Source: Microbacterium algeriense (GTDB lineage: Bacteria; Actinomycetota; Actinomycetes; Actinomycetales; Microbacteriaceae). Taken from it: a DNA stretch of 64,000 nt. The stretch covers positions 1,178,001-1,242,000 of the forward strand of contig NZ_WAAO01000001.1 of NCBI RefSeq assembly GCF_008868005.1. Direction: 5' to 3'. Shown piece by piece: positions 50,363 to 58,074 of the stretch. Below the pieces are notes generated by a model, which worked only from the letters and a program-made list of their open reading frames with translations, had not been told where the DNA came from and did not search any database. The number at the start of each line of letters is the position of its first letter. Positions within the stretch are counted from its first letter, which is position 1. The translations under genes were made by a program, and so were the position numbers.

Positions 50363-50788
50363 ATGAACACACAATTGAAGACTGCTGATTCCTTGGGACT
50401 GACATCGGTGCTGGTCGGTTCCCTCCCTGACACGTTGATGACGGACGCCGCGCCGGAGCGGTACACCGTCGAAGCTGTTCTCAGCCGCAAGGTGCAACCG
50501 GTCGAGGTCGCGGCCATCGAGGGTCCTGACGTGTCGGGTCACCTGACAGCGAGTGGCTATCCTGCGATCCAACTGCACGTATCTGACCGACGCCTGGTGA
50601 TCTCTAACACCAACTTGGAAGAGCTTCGCGACGGACTCGCCTCCGTCATCGCCGATCAGCTCGAGCGGGTTAGCGGCGACGAACGTGAGGCCCGAGAACG
50701 AGCCGCTTCAGACCGGCAGGCGGCGTCCGAGCGCGAACACGAGCGCGCAGCTGCGGTGGTGGCGCTCGCCTCATCTGTCACCTTCTAG
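50363..50788 (+). CDS. Hypothetical protein with helical tail
   Basis: 141 aa from the ATG at 50363, 6 bases after TATGGT, so possibly leaderless; an upstream frame start near 50243 has its ribosome site too close. Beta/alpha first half (YTVEAVLSRKVQPVEVAAIEGPDV, YPAIQLHVSDRRLVISNTN) and a charged Arg/Glu/Ala coiled helix. No family recognised. Confidence 0.55.
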   Translation: MNTQLKTADSLGLTSVLVGSLPDTLMTDAAPERYTVEAVLSRKVQPVEVAAIEGPDVSGHLTASGYPAIQLHVSDRRLVISNTNLEELRDGLASVIADQLERVSGDEREARERAASDRQAASEREHERAAAVVALASSVTF

Positions 50789-50909
50789 ACCCGGGCTACT
50801 CCAGCACCTCCTGGCGATGCGTGTCCAGGGGGTGCTGTGGGTTTAGCACCCGAGTGTGTTCAGTCTCGAGGTGGACAACCCTGTCGAGGTCAGCCGACAG
50901 CGCGAGCGG

Positions 50910-51245
50910 TCATCTCGATGTTTCGTCACCATCGAACGCGGGCGAGCCGTGGGCAGGTTCGGGGACGAGGTACAGGCCGGTGGGTCCGTTCGCCGTGTAC
51001 GCCAGTGCTTCGATCCAGGCGCGATTGACGGTCGGCTGCCGGCTGCCGTGGTAACTAAAGACGAGGTTGCTGCCGGGATGGATCCACACAGTGGTCCGTC
51101 CGCTGCCGATGCTGGCGTCTTCTCGCCACGTGAACGCGAACGGTTCCCCGCGGCGCAGCTTTGCGGTCATGACGAGCTGCAAATGCGTGAGTGTGCGGTC
51201 TTCGATCTCCGTCTTCGGACCGCCGTCATAGATGAACTTTCCCAC
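50910..51245 (-). CDS. DUF7882-type small protein (copy 1)
   Basis: 111 aa, GTG start nine bases after GGAGG. Pattern IEDRTLTHLQLVMTAKLRRG ... GRTTVWIHPGSNLVFSYHG ... NRAWIEALAYTANG, which I recognise as the Microbacteriaceae DUF7882 family, often mislabelled in databases as 'ATP-dependent DNA ligase'. It has no ligase motif. Divergent from a related copy at 51377. Function unknown. Confidence 0.82.
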   Translation of the reverse strand: MGKFIYDGGPKTEIEDRTLTHLQLVMTAKLRRGEPFAFTWREDASIGSGRTTVWIHPGSNLVFSYHGSRQPTVNRAWIEALAYTANGPTGLYLVPEPAHGSPAFDGDETSR

Positions 51246-51376
51246 CGCAGACCACCTCCATCGCAGGCACCCGACCGGGTGCCACATTAGCCACCCTACT
51301 TCGCCAGCGCCTCGCCTGCCTTACGCCGTAAGGCTCACCGCAACGCCGGGCGTCCAACGTTGGTTAGGGTGAGGGC

Positions 51377-51712
51377 ATGGGCACCATTCAGTACGGCAAC
51401 GGCGACGAGATCCACATCGAGGATAGGGCGCTCGCTCACCTCAAGATCGTGAACGCTACCAAGCTCCGCCGCAACGAGAGCTTCACGCTCTCCTGGCGTC
51501 ACCCTGACGGTGAACCTGTCGGCCGGTCCACGATCTGGCTGCACCCATCCATCCCGCTACGCTTCACCTTCACGACGCCCGAAGCTCCCGAGCTCAACGC
51601 ACGGTGGATTCAGGACCTCATGCAGTCGGCGAGCTCGTCGGGCGGCATCTCCCTCGTCGACGAGGTGCTCGACCGACCCGAAGAGGCACTCACTTCTGCA
51701 GCCGCTCAATGA
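51377..51712 (+). CDS. DUF7882-type small protein (copy 2)
   Basis: 111 aa, ATG with a TAGGGT box six bases upstream, so likely a leaderless transcript. Shared with copy 1: IEDRALAHLKIVNATKLRRNESF, GRSTIWLHPSIPLRFTF, ARWIQDLM. The two are clearly homologous but not recent duplicates. Last gene before attR; this family is common in Microbacteriaceae chromosomes, so the copy is probably cargo. Confidence 0.82.
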   Translation: MGTIQYGNGDEIHIEDRALAHLKIVNATKLRRNESFTLSWRHPDGEPVGRSTIWLHPSIPLRFTFTTPEAPELNARWIQDLMQSASSSGGISLVDEVLDRPEEALTSAAAQ

Positions 51713-51862
51713 GGCGCATAATGGGTCGCACGAGGGACTGAGGATACGCCTCTAGGGGGGTGGTCCCTCCGTTGAGGTCCTCTCTCTGAACCCCAGGGAG
51801 GGGACCCTCCTCTGCCGGCGCGCTGGCGCGCTAGCGCGCTGGCGCTCACGGACGGCGCGCCA

Positions 51863-51881
51863 TGCCCACACTTTGCCCACA
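51863..51881 (+). promoter_or_regulatory. Putative integrase arm-type sites at attR
   Basis: TGCCCAC at 51863 and 51874, 11 bp apart, same strand and spacing as the pair at attL (8433 and 8444). They lie 96 bp inside attR. Confidence 0.55.
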
Positions 51882-51905
51882 GTCGCCGATGCGCCATGGT
51901 GGTTC

Positions 51906-51936
51906 TAGGTGGGTGTAGGTGGGTCATAGTTGGTGT
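51906..51936 (+). repeat. Helically phased direct repeats near attR (Xis/Int site candidates)
   Basis: TAGGTGGGT at 51906-51914 and 51916-51924, with a degenerate third copy TAGTTGGTG from 51927. The ~10-bp period puts them on one DNA face, as in excisionase or arm sites. Confidence 0.5.
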
Positions 51937-51976
51937 AATTCCGCGGGTGCCGCGTGTTGGCACGGCTGGAAGTAGA

Positions 51977-51998
51977 GTTCGAGTCCCGTAGTCGGCTC
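51977..51998 (+). repeat. attR core (22 bp)
   Basis: Second copy of the attL core; starts GTTCGAGTCCCG and ends GTCGGCTC. A tRNA 3' fragment without the rest of the tRNA. Confidence 0.93.
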
Positions 51999-52012
51999 AG
52001 AGGTTTGTGGGG

Positions 52013-53188
52013 TTATGGCTTCGGCCCCGGTGGGGGGCTCTCCGCGCCAGCGCCCGGAGCCGTCGCGTACGTGGGGGCGGTCGTGTCCGCCGGTCGGGCG
52101 CCGATGCGCTTCGCGAAGGCGTGAGCGGGCTTCTCCACGGCCCGGTAGAACAGCCATGCCACGGGGAAGCAGAGGGCGACGGCACCGGCCAGGGCGACGG
52201 GATTCGCAGCCGTGCTGTAGACGAACCCGAGCAGCACGGTCTCGTGGGTCAGATAGAGGCTGAACGAGATCATCCCGAGCCAGAGGATCATCCGGGACGA
52301 GAACGCTCGACCGATCGTCACGGAGGTCCCAACGAGCACGACGATCAGCGACACGGAGACGAGTCGAGTGAGAGTGGTCATCGCGGGGAGAGCGATCGAC
52401 GACGTCACGCCGAGTTTCGGAAGTAGGTTCGGAGCGAGCTGCGCACCCATGACGGCCACGAGAGCGGCCACGGCTAGCGCTCCTCCGAGAAGTGGGCTCA
52501 GTCTCTCGCGGAGGGCGGTGGCCCATCGTTCGATCGTTGGCCAGGCGAAGGCGAACCCCACGCCGATTCCGAACATCGGCATGTACAGGAGCAGCGCGTT
52601 CTCGTAGATCCCGCCGACGGTGCTCAGCATGGCGCATACCGCGAGGAGTATCCCCGGACGTATGCTCCTCGCCGCCGCGATGTAGGCGATGAGCAGCAGG
52701 CTGAAGAAGATCTCCCACCGCAGCGACCAGAGCGGCGTGACGTTCGACCCGGTTCCCGAAAGGAGGGTCAGGTCGGCGATCACCCCCCACGGAGTGGGAG
52801 TCGGCGGGTGCGCACCGACCCAGGTGCCGAGGCCATCGACGTCCCGGCTGATGAACAGCATTGAGACGAGCGCGAGAAGCACGGCGCCCCACACGGGCAG
52901 ATACAGGCGCGCCAGTCGTCTGAGCACATACACCCCATAGTCGGTCCGCGGTGAGTTGCGAAACGACAGGGCGAGGACGAATCCAGACAGGACGAAGAAG
53001 AGCCACACAGCCGTCGCGCCCCACGCGCCGAGGGCATCGAGCAGGTGACGCACCCCGGGCATGTACACCCACGGCTTGGGGTCGTTCTGCATGTAGACGA
53101 GCCGAGCGTGCCCGAGAAGCACGCCGACCGCCGCTACTCCACGTAGCCCGTCCAGCGACCGGATGCGCGAGATCGACGTCGGGGCCAC
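52013..53188 (-). CDS. Acyltransferase_3-family membrane protein (host)
   Basis: 391 aa. GTG at 53188 follows a TATCCT box by six bases, so leaderless transcription is likely; upstream codons are not needed. About ten TM helices with acyltransferase_3 motifs (RIRSLDGLRGVAAVGVLLGHARL, WLFFVLSGFVLALSF, WSLRWEIFFSLLLI). No SGNH domain, unlike the prophage enzyme. Probably O-acylates cell-surface glycans. Confidence 0.88.
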   Translation of the reverse strand: MAPTSISRIRSLDGLRGVAAVGVLLGHARLVYMQNDPKPWVYMPGVRHLLDALGAWGATAVWLFFVLSGFVLALSFRNSPRTDYGVYVLRRLARLYLPVWGAVLLALVSMLFISRDVDGLGTWVGAHPPTPTPWGVIADLTLLSGTGSNVTPLWSLRWEIFFSLLLIAYIAAARSIRPGILLAVCAMLSTVGGIYENALLLYMPMFGIGVGFAFAWPTIERWATALRERLSPLLGGALAVAALVAVMGAQLAPNLLPKLGVTSSIALPAMTTLTRLVSVSLIVVLVGTSVTIGRAFSSRMILWLGMISFSLYLTHETVLLGFVYSTAANPVALAGAVALCFPVAWLFYRAVEKPAHAFAKRIGARPADTTAPTYATAPGAGAESPPPGPKP

Positions 53189-53398
53189 GATGTGAGGATA
53201 GTGCACCCCCCCGCTGGCTGGGCGTGCGACGTCGACACGGAGGACGGGATTGCGGCGCAACCTCAGTCGGGTCACGTCGCACCTGAACCTGATACCGGTG
53301 GCCGGCGACGATGCCGGAGTGTGTGAACGAGATGGCTGCGCCCCGCTCGACACAACGCATGCCGGAGTATCGCACTAGAGAGTGATATGTTACTCCGG

Positions 53399-53435
53399 GC
53401 GCAGGTGACCGACTCCCCGCCACGGTCACCTGCGC
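53399..53435 (+). promoter_or_regulatory. Leader hairpin upstream of the PPK2-like gene
   Basis: GCGCAGGTGACC (53399-53410) pairs perfectly with 53424-53435 (13-nt loop), after a TATGTT box at about 53385. The stem would form in the 5' leader, 48 bases before the start. It may attenuate or regulate expression. Confidence 0.4.
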
Positions 53436-53482
53436 TTGCCCCTCTTCGGCGGGCGCGTCGAGAATCTCCCGAAAGGCGACGC

Positions 53483-54262
53483 ATGAGCAGCCTCCCCGGC
53501 AGGATCACGCGGACGGCGTACGAGCGTGAGAAGCGCTCGCTGCAGGTCGAGCTGCTCAAACTCCAGGCTGACATCCGGCGCTCTGCCGACCGCCTGCTGG
53601 TGCTCGTCGAAGGCCGCGCGGGGGCGGGCAGGGGAGGGGCGATCAGGGCGTTCACGGAGCACCTCAACCCTCGCGGCGCTCGCACGGTCGCGCTGGACAA
53701 GCCGACGGACCAGGAGCGGACCCAGTGGTACTTCCAGCGCCACGTCGCGCACCTGCCCTCGGGCGGCGAGATCGTCTTCATGAACCGTTCCTGGTACAAC
53801 CGCGCCGGCGTGGAGCCGGTCATGGGGTACTGCTCGGCCTCGGATCACGAGGAGTTCCTGCAGACGGCTCCGGAATTCGAGCACATGCTCGTGGGGTGCG
53901 GCATCCGGATGGTCAAGCTGTGGTTCGCGATCGACGAGGCCGAGCAGACCAGGAGGTTCGACCGTCGTGCGGGAGACGCCCTGGGGCAGTGGAAGCTGAG
54001 TGGGACCCGGATCGCGGGCGCCGACCGATGGCAGGACTTCGTGAGAGCGGAGGAGACCATGTTCGCGCGCACCCACACCTCCTTCGCACCGTGGACCGTG
54101 ATCGCGGCGGAGGACAAGCGGCGGGCCCGGCTCGAGGCGATCAGAGTCGTTCTCGCCCGCTTCGACTATCCGGGAAAGGATCCCCTGGTCGCGCACGCGC
54201 CGGACCCGCAGCTCGTGACCCCGCCGCCCCGCACCGCCGACCGGGAGGGCGCGCCGGTCTGA
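53483..54262 (+). CDS. Polyphosphate kinase 2 family protein with altered P-loop
   Basis: 259 aa; ATG after GAAAGG. PPK2 features are recognisable: DKPTDQERTQWYFQRHVAHLPSGGEIVFMNRSWYNRAGVEPVMG and a lid helix with RFDRRAGDALGQWKLS. The P-loop reads EGRAGAGRGG (43-52) where the family has D-A-A-G-K-G-G, so the catalytic Asp and Lys are changed to Ala and Arg. PPK2 enzymes phosphorylate NDPs/NMPs using polyphosphate. Activity is therefore uncertain. Confidence 0.82.
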   Translation: MSSLPGRITRTAYEREKRSLQVELLKLQADIRRSADRLLVLVEGRAGAGRGGAIRAFTEHLNPRGARTVALDKPTDQERTQWYFQRHVAHLPSGGEIVFMNRSWYNRAGVEPVMGYCSASDHEEFLQTAPEFEHMLVGCGIRMVKLWFAIDEAEQTRRFDRRAGDALGQWKLSGTRIAGADRWQDFVRAEETMFARTHTSFAPWTVIAAEDKRRARLEAIRVVLARFDYPGKDPLVAHAPDPQLVTPPPRTADREGAPV

Positions 54263-54329
54263 CCCCCGCGGCGCTGCAACATCACGTCATCCGGGAATGC
54301 GGTCGGCATCGGCGGAGGTTGTCCTCGAC

Positions 54330-55283
54330 ATGACCCGCATCGGCAACAGTGATCTCGACGTCCTCCCTCTGGCCCTCGGGGGCAACGTGTTCGGCTGGAC
54401 GGCCGACCGCGATGCGTCCTTCGCGGTCCTCGACGCGTTCGTGGACGGAGGCGGCGACTTCATCGACACCGCCGACTCCTACAGCTCCTGGGTCCCGGGC
54501 AACGAGGGCGGCGAGAGCGAGACGATCATCGGCGAATGGCTGGCCTCTCGCAAGCCCTCCGGCGTCGTCGTCGCCACCAAGGTGAGCCAGCATCCGCTGT
54601 TCTCCGGACTCTCCGCAGACAACGTGCGCACAGCCGCAGAGGCTTCGCTCCGCCGTCTGGGCGTCGACGAGATCGACCTCTACTACGCCCACTTCGACGA
54701 CGCGAGCGTGCCCCTGGAGGAGACGGTCGCCGCCTTCGGCCGACTCGTCGACGACGGCCTGGTGCGGCACATCGGCGTCTCGAACTACTCGGCGTCGCGC
54801 ATCCGCGAGTGGATCGACATCGCCCAGCGCGTCGGCGCACCGCTGCCGGTCGCCATCCAGCCCCACTACAACCTCGTGCACCGCAACGACGTCGAGGAGA
54901 CCATCATCCCCATCGCCGAGGAGTTCGACCTGGGTCTCGTTCCGTACTACGCGCTGGCGAGCGGCTTCCTCACCGGGAAGTACCGCTCGACGGATGCCGC
55001 GGGGCAGAGCTCGCCCCGCGCGCAGGGCGCCGCGAAGTACGCGACGGCCGCCGGGCTGCGCATCATCGACACGCTCGAGGAGATCGGCGCGAAGCATGAC
55101 GCCTCGATCGCGGCGACGGCCCTCGCCTGGCTGCGGGCCCAGCCGACGGTGGTGGCGCCGATCGCCAGCGCGCGGACCGCCGACCAGGTGCCCGACCTGC
55201 TCGCTGGCGCCCGCCTCGAACTCTCCACGGAAGAGGTCCGGCTGCTCGACCGCGTCTCGGAATGGACGCCCGCGCAGGCATGA
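54330..55283 (+). CDS. Aldo/keto reductase
   Basis: 317 aa; ATG about 11 bases after GGAGG. TIM-barrel AKR text: DFIDTADSYSSWVPGN (catalytic Asp/Tyr), VVVATKV (Lys), YYAHFDD (His), and the NADPH-binding YYALASGFLTGKYR and IASARTADQV. It is of the YajO/YdjG-like group. Substrate unknown. Confidence 0.92.
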   Translation: MTRIGNSDLDVLPLALGGNVFGWTADRDASFAVLDAFVDGGGDFIDTADSYSSWVPGNEGGESETIIGEWLASRKPSGVVVATKVSQHPLFSGLSADNVRTAAEASLRRLGVDEIDLYYAHFDDASVPLEETVAAFGRLVDDGLVRHIGVSNYSASRIREWIDIAQRVGAPLPVAIQPHYNLVHRNDVEETIIPIAEEFDLGLVPYYALASGFLTGKYRSTDAAGQSSPRAQGAAKYATAAGLRIIDTLEEIGAKHDASIAATALAWLRAQPTVVAPIASARTADQVPDLLAGARLELSTEEVRLLDRVSEWTPAQA

Positions 55284-55293
55284 GCCCTCGGGG

Positions 55294-55977
55294 TTAGTCG
55301 CCGACGAGTCCGAGCCGATGCGCCACGATCACCGCGTGGATGCGGTCACGCGCGCCGAGCTTCGCCAGCACCCGTCCCACGTGCGTCTTCACCGTGGACT
55401 CTCCCACGAACAGCCGCTGCGCGATCTCGGCATTGGTCAGTCCGTGGCCGATCGCCAGGAAGACATCCCGTTCGCGGTCGGTGAGCGAGTCGACGGCCGC
55501 CCGTTCCGCAGCGACCGTCGGATCGGGGGCCGCCGATGGCGCATCGAGCCGCGAGCCGACGTGCTCCATCAGCATCCGGGTCACTCGCGGTGACAGGGCG
55601 GCATCGCCGCGGTGCACGGCCCGGACGGCGGAGATCATCTCGTGGCGCTGCGCATCCTTCAACAGGAATCCGCTCGCCCCGGCACGGATCGCGCCGAACG
55701 CGTATTCATCCAGGTCGAACGTCGTCAGGACCAGCACTCGGGTCTGCGGATGGGCGCGCACGATCTCCTGCGTGGCCGCGATGCCGTCGAGCTCCGGCAT
55801 CCGCACGTCCATGAGCACCAGGTCGGGTGCCAGGGCCGCGCTCTGCGCGATCGCCGCCCTGCCGTCCCCGGCCTCGCCGACGACGACGATGTCCTCCTCA
55901 GCCTCCAGCACCATCCGGAAGCCGAGCCGGATCAGCTCCTGGTCGTCCACCAGGAGCACTCTGATCTCGGGTGTCAT
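55294..55977 (-). CDS. NarL/FixJ-type response regulator
   Basis: 227 aa. Receiver with the acidic pair VLLVDDQ, phospho-acceptor Asp in LVLMDVRMPELDG, Thr in LVLTTF and Lys in GFLLKDA. C-terminal LuxR HTH: LTDRERDVFLAIGHGLTNAEIAQRLFVGESTVKTHVGRVL. Coupled (ATGA) to the kinase gene upstream. Confidence 0.95.
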   Translation of the reverse strand: MTPEIRVLLVDDQELIRLGFRMVLEAEEDIVVVGEAGDGRAAIAQSAALAPDLVLMDVRMPELDGIAATQEIVRAHPQTRVLVLTTFDLDEYAFGAIRAGASGFLLKDAQRHEMISAVRAVHRGDAALSPRVTRMLMEHVGSRLDAPSAAPDPTVAAERAAVDSLTDRERDVFLAIGHGLTNAEIAQRLFVGESTVKTHVGRVLAKLGARDRIHAVIVAHRLGLVGD

Positions 55978-57248
55978 CCTGTCTCCTCCGTCGTCTCGAT
56001 CCGCGGGTCCGCGGGGCGCCCGTCGACGGGCAGCACGGCGTGCAGCATCCATCGTCCTCCGTCGACGGCCTCGGAGCGGACGGTGCCGTGCACGTGCATC
56101 GCGCGCTCCGCGAGACCCCGCACCCCGAATCCGCCCGATCCGGCCCCGCCCGAGACGCCGTCGTTCACGATCTCGATCGTCACCGTGTCCGGCGCATAGT
56201 CCAGGCGCACCGTGACGGCACTCGCGGTCGGCGCGTGCCGCATGGCGTTGGTGACGCCCTCCTGCACGATCCGACCGATCGCGTGAGCGACCGCCGGCGC
56301 GACCTCGGCCTGCCCGGCCACGGTGAGGGTCACCGGGAAGCCGGCGCGCTGGGCGGCTTCGACCGTGTCCGCGGGCAGCACGGGGTGCACCGGTGCCAGC
56401 GGCAGCGGCGAGTCGTCGTCGCGCAGCACGCCGAGCATCGAGCGCATCTCGGTGAGCGCGGCGCGTGCGGTCTCGGCGGCGGCCGTCGCGGCTCTCCGAG
56501 CCTGGACGCTGTCGGGCGTCGCGGCCGCACCCTCTGAGAGCGCGACGACCACGGTGAGCGAGTGCGAGACGATGTCGTGCATCTCGCGCGCGATGCGGGC
56601 GCGTTCGGCGGCGGCGGCGAGCTGCGCCTGCTGGTCGCGCTCGACCAGCAGCTGCCGCGAGCGATCGATGACCGCCGCGATGTAGCGCTTGCGCCCACCG
56701 ACGTTGACGCCGATGAGCGTGCCGATCAAGCCGAGGACGATGTCCGGAAGCACGGTGTTGAGCGCGTCCTGCAGGTCGATCATCCCCCGCAGGGTCAGCA
56801 TGAGGGCGATGCCCACCAGCCAGGTCGCGCCGATGCCGAAGCACCTCCAGGCCGCGCGGGAGGAGCTGTACACGGCGAGTCCGTAGGAGGCGAACAGCAG
56901 CAGGGGGCTTCCGCCCTGCAACCCGACGAGCAGCGCGAGCGTGCCCAGGACCATCGCCGCGAGGAAGGGCAGGAGGGGCACGCGACGTCGCCACAGCAGC
57001 GTCGCGCAGGAGGCGACGATGATGATGGTCGCCAGGACGTTGAGGCCGATCGACACCGGCTCGGGGATGGCCGGGTCGTTCACGCGGGCAGCCGGCGCGA
57101 GAGACAGCAGCAGGCAGATCAGGGCCAGGAGGACGTCGGCGAAGACCGGGTGCCGCGCCCAGAACCGCCGGAGGACCCCCGGCGCACGCGGAAGCCGCAG
57201 CTCCTCGTCCTCGCGGATCGAGTCGCTGCGGCTGCGCGTTCTGCTCAC
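55974..57248 (-). CDS. Sensor histidine kinase (HisKA_3 type)
   Basis: 424 aa, GTG start. Five or six TM helices in the N-terminal half, then ERARIAREMHDIVSHSLTVVV (phospho-acceptor His in the DesK/NarX-type box), and HATPase_c with NAMRHAPTASAV and GFGVRGLAERA. It likely senses the membrane or an antibiotic and controls the ABC genes next to it. Paired with the response regulator. Confidence 0.94.
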   Translation of the reverse strand: MSRTRSRSDSIREDEELRLPRAPGVLRRFWARHPVFADVLLALICLLLSLAPAARVNDPAIPEPVSIGLNVLATIIIVASCATLLWRRRVPLLPFLAAMVLGTLALLVGLQGGSPLLLFASYGLAVYSSSRAAWRCFGIGATWLVGIALMLTLRGMIDLQDALNTVLPDIVLGLIGTLIGVNVGGRKRYIAAVIDRSRQLLVERDQQAQLAAAAERARIAREMHDIVSHSLTVVVALSEGAAATPDSVQARRAATAAAETARAALTEMRSMLGVLRDDDSPLPLAPVHPVLPADTVEAAQRAGFPVTLTVAGQAEVAPAVAHAIGRIVQEGVTNAMRHAPTASAVTVRLDYAPDTVTIEIVNDGVSGGAGSGGFGVRGLAERAMHVHGTVRSEAVDGGRWMLHAVLPVDGRPADPRIETTEETG

Positions 57249-57258
57249 GTCGCCGACT

Positions 57259-58074
57259 CTACGCGTCGCGCGAGCGCAGCACGCCCCAGGCGACGAGGGC
57301 GCCGCCGACCACCCAGCATCCGAGGGTCAGGAAGGCGACAGGCGCGTCGAGCGCCGCGGTCTCGCTCGGCATGATCGCGCTCTGGGCCGCTGCGACAGGC
57401 AGGTACGCGGACGCATCCACGACCCATGCCCACGCCTCGCCGGCCATCGAGAAGAAGCTCGCGACGATGGGCAGCACGAACAGGACGCCGACCGTGGCCG
57501 CGATGGCTCCGGCGCCGGAGCGCAGGATGAACCCGAAGGAGACGCCGATCAGCGCGAACACCGCCATCGACAGGGACGACACCAGGATCGGCAGCAGCGA
57601 CGCGGACGGGTCCGACCAGTCGATGCTCTGATCCCGCGACGCCACCACGAGGGAGACCGCGACGGCCGCGACCGTGAAGATGACGACCGACGACAGGAAC
57701 AGGAACAGGGCCAGCACGACCGACTTCGCCGCCAGCACCGAGCCGCGCACCGGGTTGGCGGTGAGCGTCGACCGGATCATGCCGGTCGAGTACTCGCCGG
57801 TGACCGAGATCGCGCCGATGATGCCGGCGAGGAGCATCGTGAACTGGATCGGCATCACGACGGCCTGGATCGGATCGAAGCCGGGAGCTTCGATCGCCTG
57901 CGCGATGAGCACGGCGATCCCGATCGTGAGGGCCGCGGCGATCCCGATCGACCACCAGGTCGAACGAAGGGTGGCGAGCTTGATCCACTCGCTGCGCAAG
58001 GCGCGGAAGAAGGTCAGTCGCCGACCGGTGTCGACGCTCGTCCGCGTGGAAGCGGGAGCCTGGGCCGTGGTCAT
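57259..58074 (-). CDS. ABC-2 type permease
   Basis: 271 aa. Six TM helices with an ABC-2/BcrB-like pattern (EWIKLATLRSTWWSIGIAAAL ... VTGEYSTGMIRSTLTANPVRG). Overlaps the ATPase gene (ATGA) and lies 10 bases before the kinase gene. Exporter of lantibiotic/antibiotic-resistance type by context. Confidence 0.9.
   Translation of the reverse strand: MTTAQAPASTRTSVDTGRRLTFFRALRSEWIKLATLRSTWWSIGIAAALTIGIAVLIAQAIEAPGFDPIQAVVMPIQFTMLLAGIIGAISVTGEYSTGMIRSTLTANPVRGSVLAAKSVVLALFLFLSSVVIFTVAAVAVSLVVASRDQSIDWSDPSASLLPILVSSLSMAVFALIGVSFGFILRSGAGAIAATVGVLFVLPIVASFFSMAGEAWAWVVDASAYLPVAAAQSAIMPSETAALDAPVAFLTLGCWVVGGALVAWGVLRSRDA

Larger units (their letters stand above)
51713..51976. other. Non-coding prophage end next to attR
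   Basis: No convincing gene. Contains imperfect GGTCCCTCC/GGGAGGGGACC stem text, a palindrome GCGCGCTAGCGCGC (51826-51839), two TGCCCAC arm-type repeats and three TAGGTGGGT-like repeats, the expected contents of a phage attachment arm. Confidence 0.65.
8339..51998. mobile_element. Complete-looking siphovirus-type prophage in tRNA-Thr
   Basis: Bounded by a 22-bp identical direct repeat (8339-8360 inside tRNA-Thr and 51977-51998). The 43.7 kb carry integrase and lysogeny genes next to attL, then recombination genes, a methyltransferase, packaging and head-tail modules, lysis genes and accessory cargo. All essential structural modules are present with open frames and coupled starts, so it could be inducible. 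There is no contractile sheath, and a 1109-residue tape measure implies a long flexible tail. Confidence 0.95.
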
